The notes: generated by a model not told the origin, from the sequence alone. A stretch of 64,000 nucleotides of DNA from Metaphire vulgaris (GCA_018105865.1 CM030835.1:1509816-1573815), one strand, 5' to 3'. Shown: positions 12,598 to 27,670, counted from the stretch's first letter. A program made the numbers and translations.

Positions 12598-15500
12598 TAA
12601 TAACATAGTAAAATACCTGATGTTTTCAGACTTTATCAAAGACCTAATTAAGAACAAATTTTCAAATAACTTTCAAGTCTATTCACCATTGGTACGTGAA
12701 CTGCAAAAGCTAAGTAACTATGGTTGAGAATCATATTTGCTGCAAATATTTGCAAACATGAATCATACTGTATACACTATACAGGGTGAATATTTTCACC
12801 TATTAGCAAAATTTTAATTGTCAGTTTCAAATTCTAATTTAAAAGTTAAACAAATTCCACTGCAGTCACCTTTAAGCAACAAATCTGTTCAGACAGCTGG
12901 TGGAAATCGGACGTCTTGATTACAGGCATTTTGGACAACATGGTGTCGGTCTTCGACAACCAGTCGGAAAAACAACGGTGTTTCTCCGCAAATTCCACTC
13001 TTTTGCGTATGGTGTCCTCGAGTGACTCCTGCAGTAAAATCCAACGACTTTCTGCCCAGAGACAGACGTTGGCCCATCGCTGACCAAGTTGCTCAAGCTG
13101 ACACTCCAAGGCAACATAAGCTACAACATCCAATATGACTCTCAAATACGACAGAAACAAAAAACAGAAGTTGCAGAAAGATTTTCACGTCTATATCTTC
13201 ATTGTTATTAACTAATCCAACATCTCTTTCACACTGATTCACTTGTTACTAGAATGACCTAAACTCAACAAAATAATTCCTCACAAATAATGAAACTTCT
13301 CTGCTCAATGTGAAAGCTAGTCTCATTACTTTACCCTGTGACTCCAATGCTAGGAGTGCCTCTAAGTAGAAATAGAATAGGTGCTATACAAATGTCACAT
13401 TACATTACAATGCATATATTTACCATATATTTACACTGATATAAAGTCACTGAATCAGTCCACCATTTCATGTACCTTATATTCAAACGTGATCACAACT
13501 TTAAAAAGTCAAATGACTAAATAAATTAAAGCATGTGCATGCCTTCATCAGAATTTGAGTCATCAACCACAACAACCATACTCTGAAGGCTGTTCACATG
13601 CTCCTGCTGCTTCTCAATTTCCTCTTGCATTTCCTGAAAATTAATGGTTAAAGCAAAAGGTTTAAAGTGAAAACTAGTTAGCGTGTTAACACTTTTATCA
13701 CTGACAGTTACAGCATTTAAATACACAGCACTGTGCATATAAAGCCAATGGCAAATATACTATTTACTACTTTGACATGTCAACTAAAAGCAGAAGAGAT
13801 TGGTCTCTGAAAGTACATAGGAGTCTGCTGTTATAGCATGATCTGGTGCTGAATCTCTGGGAAAGCAGACATCTGCCAGAAAGTACTTTAACAGTGTTGA
13901 CAAGTCAACAAGTAGCAATGGCTTTGGCTGTGTAAACAACAGAGGAGCATTTCTATGTTCTTTATATTGTCAAACAACTTCCTGGTATAGCCATTTGGCT
14001 TAGTCTTCAAACAAGAAATTTGATGAAATCTGACAATTTTACAAAAGATTTTCCTTCATATCACCTCATAATTGTTATCTCTGTTAAGATAAGCTCAAAT
14101 CAAACAATGTACTATAATTATTAGAAGCCTGTAATTTGTTACACAGTAATGCTAACTTACAAGTGATATTATTGACCCATGGACCCAATTAAGCCAATAT
14201 CTCCACAATCCAATTTGGAACTTAACCGGCTTTGTGGTCAATGGTCACATTTAAGTATGTACCGGTATATATTTCCAAGTACATATGTACAGGGTGGCAC
14301 AAAAAACCGGACTATATTAAATGCAAACCTAAATGTGACTAGTCCGGTTTGTTTGCACCACCCTGTAAACATACAGTGCATAATATGACACAATAAGTCA
14401 CAAGGCAATTACATACCCTGTGTTTTTCAATCTGTTCTTGGATATTTCCAGGCACCCTAGAACTAGACTCCAAAAGCTGAACATGTTCTTCAATAATCTG
14501 AAGCCAACTGTGAAGTTGATCCAATTGTTGTTGCTGCAATTCGGTCAGTGACTGCTGAAGACTGACAATATGTAACATACTGCATGATACATCATATCTC
14601 ATCAGACAAATTCATATAAAGCTCATGACTTCAAATTTAAACTACTTTAAAACTAAACTGAATATGTATATTATTCACATATCATACAGCTGTATGACAT
14701 AAAATCATATTTATTTGAATAGATATTTCACATATTAGTCACTTCAAGGGGAAATAAAAATTTTAGGAAAAAACAGCTTCTGCCTGTTAAAACTTCATGA
14801 ATAGCATACTTCTTGTGGCCCTTGGTCAACATGCTGGTTATAACCAAAGGGACGCATTGCTGCCTAATACTGCACCAGTTCAAACATAAGATTCAATATT
14901 CTAAAGTAGTTAAGCAGACAGTCTTTGTAATAATTTTGGTACAGGTCCTTGCAACAATACTAAACAAAGTATCCAATAAACATGCTGAATTTGAACAGTT
15001 ATGGTAACATAAACACACAGTCTTTCAGCACTCCAGACTTCTGGACTATCTACAAATAGGTGACAATCAGAGGCTGGTATCTTGCAGTACCAAGCCAATT
15101 GCATGGAAGGTTCCCAGTACCTGTGGTGGGGGACAGGCATCCGATTACAAAATTACACTCTGAAAAATGTACATGCTGGCCAGGATTCAAACCTGAATCT
15201 GATCAATGGAAGAAATAAGAAACCCCAAATGAATTTTCAACTACAAACCAGAGGGGGAAAGATCTAAAGGAAGACGAAAAAGACGATGGGTGGACGGATT
15301 GGAAGAGGATCTGAGCATGGCAGGACTGAATCTCAACGGAAAAACTGACAGAAGACACCGAACGACCTTGGAAGAAATAGGAGAGCACAGAGAACTTTGG
15401 AAAGATGTCACGGAGAAGTCGATAGCTGGACACAGCTGGAGGACGAAGACCTGACCTGATTTTTTGTTCATCTCTTCAAGTAGCAAAACATTGTACAGGT

Positions 15501-18500
15501 GCACAGTAGCATTCTACAGGCCAAGAAATCTACAGGCCAAGAAACAAACAACATAATTTCATATATGAACTAGAGCAGCGGTTCTCAACCTGTGGGTCGC
15601 GACCCCCACGGGGGTCGAATGACGATTTTCCAGGGGTCGCCCGAGACCTTCAGAAATATAAGGTTGTCTCTTTTATTGTTATTGCACAAAATTTACTCAT
15701 TGGTAGTTACTACTAGTTGTTTTACAATGATTGTCATTCGAGGATAGACATTGGAGACAATTGAATAATAATGATTTCGAACATTTTAATTATTCATTTT
15801 TAGCAGTTTACATTATGAACGAAAATAATTTTTCGGTTGGGGGTCGCCACATCATGGGAAATATAATTAAAAGGGTCGCAGCACTATAAAGGTTGAGAAC
15901 CGCTGAACTAGAGAATCTGTCTCTTTACTTTGTTTGGCGATCCATTGCTGCAACCCGAAGTTCCTCCCACTGGGCATTAAGCAGAGCCATCTGTGCTTCA
16001 ATTTGATGCCTTTCTTCTTCTGATTCACAGCTGTCTTGTATCAGAGTATGACCATGCTGAAGCAGTTTCCCAATGTGATCCTGATGATGAGTCAAACGTT
16101 CCATAAAAGTCTAGAACCAATTTATGTAGCACTTATCAAATTTAGCAAACCGGCTTCACCAATTTTAAATTCTGGCACAGGAAATATCACATTTAATATT
16201 TCACAACATTAAGCAATTTAATTCAAACACCTAAGAAATGATATGCAATTTCATATAATCCCTGAAAGAATTGCAGTATTTTCTATGCGAGTGCATGCGT
16301 GCATATGTGTGTGCATATCCTGCAAGAAACACACTAACGCACTTAAATCTGACTATGATTTTTCATCAATTACGATTAAAAATTTAAAATGCTCTCGATA
16401 TAATTTACAAAGATGATGGCATATTGTGTTTTATACATACAGTGCCTCTGTCAGGCATCTGTACCTTATGTATGTTGAAGCACAACATATTAGAGTGAAG
16501 ATGCAACACAAGTAGGCAAATCTTTTTATGGGTAAACAACATTCAGAACCTATTCGTGAAAATGCTACTTTCATGCATGGGATAAATGAACATGGGTCTC
16601 TGAACAATAACTAGCAGCAGGACAAATGCAAAAATATAGCAAATAAAATGAATAATTAAATAATAACACACTTGTGCAAAACAAGATATGCTTTATCAAT
16701 GTCATTCTATGGCAAAAATCCAATAGTACTTATTTCCGATGAACAATGAAACCCACATTAAGTCACTCATCTTGATGCTCCATAGTATAGTATCTCAGTC
16801 AGTACATGCATTGCAACTTGACTTCCAATAAAGCTTAAAGCAATTAATGTCACACACTATGAAAAGCTCCCAGAATGCATCACAATGCAAAACTGACTGC
16901 AACAACAACACTGCATTTATATTTTACATCAAGCATCGTATAAAATACCTCATGATCCTGAAATTGCTTTTTTACAGCTTGTACATCACTGGAAATTGGT
17001 TCAAGCATGGAAGCTGCTTCTTTGGCTGCCAATAACCAAGCAAGGACTGGTTCAAGCAGTTTCTGATAGCTATTGCTATCTGTAACTGCCTCGTCCAGTT
17101 GGACATTCTGGTCAAAATAATCCAGACTCTCCAGAAGATGCTACAACATATAAAACAAGTTAAATTCCAATTGGATGTTAAGTAATTGATTTACCTTATG
17201 ACCCAATAAACTTGCTAAGGAAAGATTTTACATAACTAAATTTCTACATGTCATATCCTGTTATTTCACTTTTTCGCATTTTTTACATTTTTTTGCACAG
17301 GTTAAAATAAGGGTTGGTGCACTGGGATGCAAAGTGCTAGCAAGAAAAATCAAGTCCAAATTGTTTACAACCATGCGTTATTTAAGGTAAATGCAGTGAT
17401 TAGCAGGCATCTTCTCAACTTTTGCTTAAATTTCAGAGGATTGTTTATCTTTGCTTTAAGATCCTTTGAAACATAATGAATTCTAAATAACAAAAGTACC
17501 GGTAATAATATACAATGCATGCCAAAGGACCATACAGCCAAAAAGATGTTACTTACTGTATTCGGCTTACTCAGAAGCTGAACGTTACTTATGGCATCCA
17601 TTAACCTACCATTTCCATCCACAACTATAAAGACTTAATAACACAAGGACTTCTATAATAATGGATCTGAATCATGTATTTATAATCTAAAATTCTATTT
17701 AGAATCACCTTGTCTGAATCCAAATGTGCCGGCTGAACTGCTTCAGAGACTAGACTTGAAGCAAGCGCAGAACGGTTTCCCTTCTCAAGAGCTTGAAGGC
17801 AGCACATCAAGTATATCATAATTGACTTTTTATCTGGCGTGTCCACCATAACATCTGACAAATATCATATAACAATTAATCAGCAATTTGTCTTTTAAAA
17901 CATACAATGTTCTAATATTCAGTTGAATTACATTCTCAGATTAATGGATTATGTCATACAACTGCAAGTGCAAATATGATTGCAAACATTAATTGGCAAT
18001 CCTCGAAAAGCGACATATTCCTTAATTTTTTGGGAATCAAAAATATTAACGCGTTCTCTCTTTGGAATTGCTACCTTTGCATACGTTCTGGTGACAGAAT
18101 GTGACTTGTGAACTAAGTCCAATTCTTCCAAAAGAAACTATGCTAATTCACATATGATTTACAAATATACGTGAACTGTGCAGCATTGTCAGGGTACCAT
18201 TAAAATACCAAAATTGTCTAAGATGCTATGGGTCTTCACACCAATGATTGGTCTATTAAAAAGACTTGTAAGATCACGTTTATTGAGGAAGTCCAAATGA
18301 GACACATCAATTGTCTTGTGGTTTGTGTATTTAAGATACCAGAAAACTACATAACTATGCTTAAGCAAATCTTTTATGATTACTGAATTTCCTGTAAAGA
18401 GCACACTGACAGCCAATGACTCTGCACCAAATAAGATATTTATTATCTAATTAACCCCTTAACTGGGGATCCCGGATATATCCGTCCATTTTACATTGAG

Positions 18501-21445
18501 TTACATTTAAATACACGGTTAAGGGGTTAAGAACTGCTTCAAACTAAACTTAAGCAGCTTTTTAAAACCTTCACAGCTGCTCACTACAGAACCTCTCATG
18601 CTAAATGAATCAAAAATCAAAATGTTGTTATCAGTAGCATGCGTAGGGGAGTGGTGGCCCCAGGCGCCGACGGGGGGTGTTAAAATTGACCGGGTGACTT
18701 GTTTTTATCGACTTGGCCCCTGGCACCCACCATTTTCTGCATGCCACTGATTGTTTCATAAAATAGAATTGATGCAACTATAAAATCTACACATGAATTA
18801 CAAAATTCACAAATTGCAAGCATAGAAATGCTACAACATTGTGAACATCAGTCAGTTGACGATGTAAACATATGGATGACCCCTAAGCATTCACTTCCAT
18901 ACACAGTATCTGTCTCGTCAGGAATATTATAAACATGTAAAGTATTAAAGCATTCTGTAAAATCTGCAAAAATCTTATCATAATGCAGAAGGAGTATGTT
19001 TATCAAAGTACAGGTTTATCACCAACAATAATAATGTATAGAAATGAGTTTTCAGGTGAAGAAATAACCCATCAGCTCTTTACCTTCAGGATCCAGAATT
19101 TTTTCAATGCCAAGCTTTTCCTCAGCAACACTAAAGGCGTGAATTAGATTCTTTTCTGCGGAATTCTGCAGTAAGTTATTGTAAACGAACAGTTCTGGGC
19201 TAAACATTGACACATCAAAACAATACATATTTTAATCCAATTTCTATTTGTAAAACAAAACTCAGAAGGAAAAATGATGCACTGCGTACTGAACACTGGA
19301 CCTCAGATCCTTATTCACAACCTTTCAAAATATAAAAAGGAAGGCTCCAATCGCCTGTAACAAATTAATTTGCCAGAACTCACATCTCAAATAAAATGAG
19401 AACTTGGAAAAATTTAGACAAGCAGTAAAGACCAATGAATTTTGGTAAACACAGACAAACAAGAACCACAATTAAACATTGAAAATAACAATCTAAGTTT
19501 TAGCTTCAATAGTTTGTTAATTTAATAATTAGTCATAACTGATCACATGACCCAAAGCCAACTGAATTTATGGCATATGATGGTAGTCTTCTAATATGAC
19601 AAATGATTATAAATTGAAATTCTTGGCAATCCTAATCCACACTGATCATGTGATCGTAGGCTCATAATAATTTTTTTATGATACAATTTCTTGCAACTAA
19701 AACAATCACTAGAAAATGCCCACAAATTTAAAGCTTAAGACTTTTTAACTGTTTCATGTGCTGTTAAAACAGAATACCATCCTCTTTCAGTTAAATTCTA
19801 ATATGCTCAAAACCAGTGCATAAGCCAAAAAAGATAATCTTGCTTTATTCATAACTATAAAAATACCCAAAAAAGATTAATACAACAGAAACACTTTGAA
19901 AATTATGTCATCCTCTGTTTAACATCAATAAACTTCACTAACTGCTGTGTTTATATCCGTGACCTTTACCAACTTGTATGTTCATATTCTCTACAAATGA
20001 AAGCCGTTACACTAAAATCTTGTAATCCTGTAATTTCTGAACTTATAGTTCCTCACCAGTAATGATGTAACACAGCATTAAAGGCCAGGCCATCACTGAA
20101 ACTTGTTGTCAGATTAGTAACGTTAACTCCTTTGTACCTGTAGACAAAATGACATTTCATTTGCATTTAATTACATTTAAATTTTCTGCATTCATAATGG
20201 ACATCACCAGAAAAAATGAAACTGCATGCAACTCAATTTATCAGTACTGTAATATGAAGTAAGCTTTCTCCACGCAGTCCTCAGACATATCTGTCCTTAA
20301 ATGTTAGAATACAACAGGTTTTCTCCCAGAAACAAGTATCTTATTGTAGGTCATTTTAATTAGGCCATTTTATTTTGAGCTGCATTGATCTACTTGCAGC
20401 AGAAGAATTATCTGACTCAACATTAGAAAACTTCAGTATGCATTCATATATAAAAATTTAGATAGTCAGAGCATACTTCCTACTCAAGCAAGCAAACAAT
20501 AAAAAGCGTTCATCTGCAAGGTACAGAAAGTCTGATGGGTGCATAATATCAGAAAATATGCCCCTCAAATAAATGGCACTAGTATAAGATGGTTTTTCAA
20601 AACACTTTTTCATTAGACACATCTTCCATAACACAACACAACACAGATGACATAAAATATTCAGCAAAAAACATGTTGAAAAGTTGAGAACAATTAATTT
20701 CCACTGCATACCCAGCTGTTGACTGTTGACACCATTGTAGGAGAGACTTTTCTAAATTACTCTGTTGTCTTTCAGGCGAACTCTCCTTCAAGACATCCTT
20801 CATCTTCATCATCAAATACCAAAGACTCATTCACATTAATTGATGCCAAGCATTTAGCAAGTGACACTAACTAGGAACTGACAACAACATAAAATGTTAG
20901 AACTCCAACGTTAAATTAATATACAAGGACTGTTTCAATAAAATTCTCTTATGATCTCAAAATTAGGTACAAGTAAATTGAGGTTCTAGTCATTAGACCT
21001 TTAGTGAATTTAACAGTGAAATATAAAACTCAAAATTAACTCAAAACACACGAATGAACTGCAAAAATATAGGACAACATAAAGTATAATGATAAATTCT
21101 GGTATCTGAACTGACCTGCCAACGTAAGATGATATTCCACAGGAGACCAAGAATCAGCTTAGGATTTCCATCAACAATATCATCACTGCTAATGTTGACC
21201 AGCCTCATCTATGCAAAATAAATTAGCAAAGCATTGCAAACGCATTACAAGAGCCTGGCGTCATAATACTTGAAATGTAGCATCTACATTCTGCACCAAA
21301 ACAATACCAAAGAGTATTTCTTCCATGCTTCCAAAGTTTTATTAAATTATTATTAATACAACACACACAAAAATCAGCAATCTCATTCAGTAGTCTGCAA
21401 TCTGTATAGAAATACACAATCTAGTTTAGCATATATTTATATATA

Positions 21446-21511
<66 letters not shown>

Positions 21512-24500
21512 CACAAATATATAGCACCTATCTGTTAAAAATAAATGCATACTGATAATTAATGAACAAGGGTTTAATTTAAAATACACATACATACATA
21601 CATACAAACATACAAACATACATACAAACATACATACCCCATATTCGTCCTCAAGCAACTTAATGCATTGATTCACATTGTTTAAATGGTGAAGACGCAT
21701 GCGGCCACGTTCAGGTTTCTGAAATGACAAACAAGAAAATCTTATTCAAATCCAGATATGCCACATGTGGCAGATCCTAAATCTACCCAGAAGGAAAGCA
21801 CAGCAAATAGTTACATAATACTAGGCTACCTATTTATGGCACAGAGATGATGCTCCAAATACTGCATATCCGGTAAAGACACAAATTTTTGAGCAGTTCT
21901 GTAGACTATTCAGGAAAAGCCAATTGAAAGTGAAGGCATTAACCAAGTGCATCCACCCTACAATGTATTATAACTAGGGTACTAAGCAAACAACTTCCTG
22001 CCCTCACAGTCAACTACTTCAATTATAAGTTTAGGTCAATATTTATAAAGGGCAGAGGTCTTTATGTTTCAACTGATCCCTAGAATCTACACTCTAGAGA
22101 CCATTAGTGCATTTGCTTTATCATTTAACTGGTTTCAGCTATTCTTTTCCTTGCCATCTGTCTCCTAAAGAGAAACATCCCATGTAAAAACTAGTAGCCA
22201 AGACTAATGCCACAACTGTTCACAGAATAACCATTTAACTGATTTCTAGATATATGATATAATCGCGGTATTTCTAGATATACGATATATGATGGTATTT
22301 TCTAGATATAAATCTTGAAGATAAAGTCATTTAGGAAACAAAAGTAAGCAACATAAGAGCTCAAAGAAAACAGAATAACAGATTCATAACACAGGCCTGC
22401 ATTTTTTACTTTTTTGAAAATTGTTTTAATTTCAAAGGCTGAATTGTATGTAGTTTAATGTGCTAATTTCATAAATGAAACCTGTTTTCCTCCATCACGT
22501 AAGAATTTTTAACAAAACACGAAATGAAATTGATACAATAAGCTAAAACATTAGCATGTACATTAGCAGTACAAGCGTATGTACTTGATCCTGGTTTTTA
22601 GGTTTTTAGGGGTTTTTAGGATTTTAGGGTTTTAGGGTTTTTCAGTTTTTAGGGTTTTTAGTGTTTGGTTTTTAGGTTTTTAGGGTTTATGTTTTTTTTG
22701 GGTTTTTAGGTTTTTAGGTTTTTAGGTTTTTAGGTTTTTGGGTTTTTAGGGTTTTTAAGGGTTTTTTTTTTAGGTTTTAGGGTTTTTTTGAGTTTTTAGG
22801 GTTTTAGGTTTTAGAGTTTTTAGGGTTTTTAGGTTTTTAGGGTTTTAGGTTTTTTTGGGTTTTAGGGTTTTTGGGTTTTTATGGATTTTAGGGTTTTTAG
22901 TTTTTTAGGGTTTTTAGGGTGATTAGGTTTTTATGGTTTTAGGGGTTTTTAGGGTTTTAGGTTTTTAGGTTTTAGGTTTTTGGGTTTTTAGGGTTTAAGG
23001 GTTTTTAGCTTTTAGGGTTTTTAGAGTGTTTTGGTTTTTAGGGTTTTTAGGTTTTTTGGGTTTTTAGGTTTTTAGGTTTTTAGCTTTTAGGTTTTTAGGG
23101 TTTTTGGGTTTCACCAATTAAGCCGGGTGCAAAAAATTCTTCATTTAATAGAACAAATATTGGTTTTAGGTGAAATCGGTGGGTGATGGAATTTTTTACT
23201 TATTTTTTCCTGATTTCAGCTACCAAATTTACATAAGAATCAACATTTCGTTTTGAAACAATTTTTCCATCGCAGGCCTGTGTAATTAACTCAAAACATG
23301 ATTTTGAAAGTATCAGAGGTGACATTACCAAATGACGTCCACTGAGAAGACCAAGCAGTGACAGAAGTTGTGTGCCATCGCTCAAGTCTTTGAAAAGATC
23401 CGAGATTGCAGGAAGACCAGATCGCACCAATCGAGAATTTACCCATTTCATAAACGTTTTCTTCTGTGTAGCCAGACTTTCAACTGCAAAATAACGTTAA
23501 CCTATCTCAGATTAATATTACACAGAACGGCAACGAATTATACAAAATACAGTCAAAACAGTCTGCACTTTTTTTAATCATTGAGCTGGACTGGAATGAT
23601 GGTGGCCTAGAGAACTAGAAATAAGAAGCCTCATCGAATGCTGGCAGTAGCGGCTGACGTGTGCAGAGGCACTGACGCTGTATGAGATGAGCACAAAACC
23701 ACTACCAACGAGGCACCAAAACTTACAGAAGTGGAAAGCAATGTTTGTGCAGTGTGCACTGAAACTTGTATAGGCAGCCCTCATAACCAAGGCTGTGGTC
23801 AGCCACAGCGTGTACACATCTGATGGAAACTGTAAGCTCCAATACCGACAATCTTGCAAATATGTTTCCATAAATGTTGCATATATCTTTCCTACGTTGA
23901 AATCAAGTCAGAAAAAGATTTTCTAAAACATTCCGTTCTAAAATTCAAACGGCATACACAATCCCCTTCTTTTGAAGTCTGACCAAAGACAACTTGTGAG
24001 TGTCCTAGTAACTTAGTAAGACAGAATATACTGAGCAAACTGTCGTCAATAGAGTTAGATCAGAACTGTTACAACAAAGTGCATTTGAAATGACAAAAGT
24101 GCGTACGTAACTCATTACTCATAACTACTGTAACTACTTAAAACCAATCAACTACAGCAATGCATCTTCACAGAGTGCATATTATACAATGCTGTTTTTA
24201 TAATAACAAAGAGGTCATCCACACAATGTGCCATCCTCCAAAATAGCATGGAACGATTTCAAGACAGTGCATTACTGTCAATCAAGCACTTCACACATAA
24301 GCAATATTGCATTGCTTAGACGTGTACAACTTAAATGCTCAGTGTTGGGTATTACTGCATTACTAGTAAAGCATTACTGTTATTATTAATTACTTTTTAA
24401 AAGTAGTTAATTACTGTAACTAATTACCTTTCAAAAAAAGATATGCATGAATAAACATCATGGATGGGCAAATTTTGGCCTAGAGTAACACAATTATGTA

Positions 24501-26641
24501 ATAAATTATAGACAATCACCACTAATAAGTGATTCTAAATCTGAAAATGTGCTATAAAAATAGTTTTTTTACATTACACAAACATAATATATTAGCATCC
24601 CAGTTAAATGTATTTTAAAGCATGGCTCTATATATGCACCAAAAAACTGGAAACAGTGAAACATTAACAAATATGGAACAGGGGCGTAGCCAGGAATTCA
24701 ATTTGGGGGAGGGGTATAATGTGATTTGGGGAGTATAAATCTGTAAAAACTTTTAAAATTGTAAAAACAAATTGAAATTTTTAAGGTTGTCTGATTTTGG
24801 GGGTATATATACTGATATACCCCCCTCCAGTTGCCCAATTTTTATACACACTGAAACTTTATCTCTGATGGAATAGCATAATAAAGTTTAACTGATAGGG
24901 AAATATAAGAATCTTAGCGAAGTGTCAACAACTGGGCCCGGTAATTGGGTAACGGACAGTGGAAAGATTCAAAATTTCATGTGACCAAATAAGGAGAAAA
25001 GCTAACAGTGTGCAGGCATCCAAAAATGGGAAAAGCTCTCTGGCTGAAGGCAATTTAGCAAACTAACTCGCTGGTGCTCCAATAAACTAGATTAAATTAC
25101 AAACAGTGGCTAAGCAAAGAGAAAGGCAAACAGTGTGTACACTGGCATCTCAAATATGGAAAAACTCTGGAAAGACTGAAGGCAGTTAAACAACCAGCTA
25201 GCCGGTGATCAAATAAATTAGATTCAATTACACACTTGCAAAGTTCAATCATGGAGTGACTGGCAGAGGTTATCTTGATCAGAGCCATGCATTCAAACAC
25301 CACCATTTCTCCAAGATCAGGGTCAAGATATCAGCAAAGGAACTTAACTTATTCAGTGAAACCATTAAACTTAGCCCTAATCACTTGCACACACTGCACA
25401 GCCTTTATCTTATCTGCAGACTTCAAGACATGGTCTACAAGGTCAGTTGTTGTGCTTGGTTTAATTCAGTAGGTGACCTGCTTAGACACTGGCTAGTCAG
25501 TAAGATATATCTTTTAATTAAATTAGAATACTAAAATGCATCAATGATGCTGCAAACCAGGTCTTGAAAACAGTTCATCAATGTCTAAAAAGTTCCTAAA
25601 ACAACGTTTAATCAACTATGTTGATCCCAATAACTTTGACAGTAGCAGTTTAAGAAAAGTGTCTTAGAACAGGACAACAGTTCCTGACAGCATGTTGCAT
25701 TTGTCAGATGCCAGGCAAGGCTTACCAGTCTTCAATCTCAACCACAAAAATTCAAGCCATCAACAAATCCCTAACAGTCTCATTGTTCTGGAAAATCTCA
25801 CAGAAGTTTGCCAAGACAAATGAGGCACCAGATAATGCTTCTTGGTATGCCTATAAGAAGAATATATCTATCTCATCACACAAGAACAGTGCTACAAAGA
25901 CTGTTAAATTGGAAAATTTGACCAAAAATATTCTTGATCTGGCTTATGAAATGCACAAATTAATTGGATAAGCCAGATTTCTTCACAACATAATGATTGG
26001 TGCAATAAAGTGCATATGACAAAGTATCCAGTTTTATCCATGACAATATGACTTCAGCAATTTCCAACACACATTTCCTTTAATTAAATTTAATCAATTA
26101 ACGTCTTGAGCATATACAGTAGGTTAATACTGTCAAAATCATCAACTTCATTCATTCTGCCTAGATTCACTAGATGATACATTCCAAGCTTAAAACAATT
26201 ATTACATGATACACTGAAACTAATGACATGACATCAACAACATCATGCCCAACTGGTCATGCAATCTGCAACTAAGGCACACTTTGACAGCGGAAATCTT
26301 TATATAAGTGCAACAGAAGTGAACACATTGAATCCAATCTGCTCATAAGACTCTACATAATAATATATGCATCCATCTGTAAAAGAAATAATTATCTCTC
26401 AGATGATTATAACAATAAGCACATTCTACAAAAAACAAAAACATTCACAAAGGCAGTGTGAACACACCCACTGGTCAGGGACATAAATTCAAAAAAGTGT
26501 ATCCAGAAAGATGCAGAAATGGAAAAAGTTAACCATACAACATAATAATAATAAGAATAAGAATAATAACAATAATGCTATTATTTATTGCTGTTATTGC
26601 TGTTATTGCTGTTATTGTTATTATTGTTATTATTGTTATTA

Positions 26642-26735
<94 letters not shown>

Positions 26736-27670
26736 CATCATCATCATCATCATCATTATTATTATTACCTTCATCATTATTGTTATTATTATTGTTATTA
26801 CAATAATAATAACAATAATGATAATAATAATTACCAACAGCCCTAAGAAATTAATCAAAAACATTCAACCACAGAAGAACCTTTCTCTCCACTGTCAAAA
26901 TGTCAACTCTGAGACAAATGTACACCAACACCCATAACTACTGGACTGGACAATAAAAAAAACTTACAAAAGAAATCCCAAATCCACTTAAGAGTATCAT
27001 CTTAGGAGTTTTATATAAATGCAAAAATGTCCATCATAAAAAGTTGCTCACAGGCACTTGATGCCTTGAGGCTAGACTACCGGAATTTTAATTCTTGACA
27101 CAGGTCTACTGAATGAAAAGGCTCAATGAGCCCAAAACTCTAATCAGCAGGCAGTCTCCATGGCCAAGATCAAGACCAAGACATTGGCCTGGAATTCAAC
27201 AAATGCAGAGTCCCTGTCTTATATCTCTCTTATGAAATAAGACACTGTGCAATACCACAGACCTGGACATCCATTGCAATACTGTACAGTTCAGGATAAG
27301 AAAAACATTTCTCAATATCATCACAAAGCATTTCTAGTGTCAAGACTCCCTACTGTACATGATTTCTATTATAGTACCTGTTCTTCAATCTCTTCTATCC
27401 TACAGACTATTCTAAACAAATACTGGTAATCTCATAATCCCATCTGCCCACATTTAAAGCACAACAAAAGCCTTAGATATTTCAATGCATTTTAGGAGCA
27501 GGAAATTCTTCTTGAACAATATTATATTGTATTGTATCCTAACTGGACAATTCATATAGCACTGTAGCATAGTTAAAAATACCAAAATCAAAAGCGCTTT
27601 GACAGCACTGACAAGTCAATGAAGGTCAGAAGGTGACAATGTTATATAATCATAACACATTAATAGTATA

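Noticed and set aside
12889..13117. Two extra frames overlapping a dystrophin exon
   Set aside because: Shadow frames of exon 13, whose true frame carries RWANVC and FSDWL.
15182..15197. tRNA gene from a GGTTTGAATCC-like B box on the minus strand
   Set aside because: No A box or cloverleaf arms at the right distance; at most a decayed SINE.
23578..23871. 97-codon minus-strand frame near dystrophin exon 2
   Set aside because: Cys/Ser/Phe-rich composition without a domain; intronic and without splice-phase support.
26511..26937. Several 70-120 codon open frames on both strands
   Set aside because: They are translations of an ATT trinucleotide microsatellite (poly-Ile, poly-Leu, poly-Tyr) with no start context or domain.
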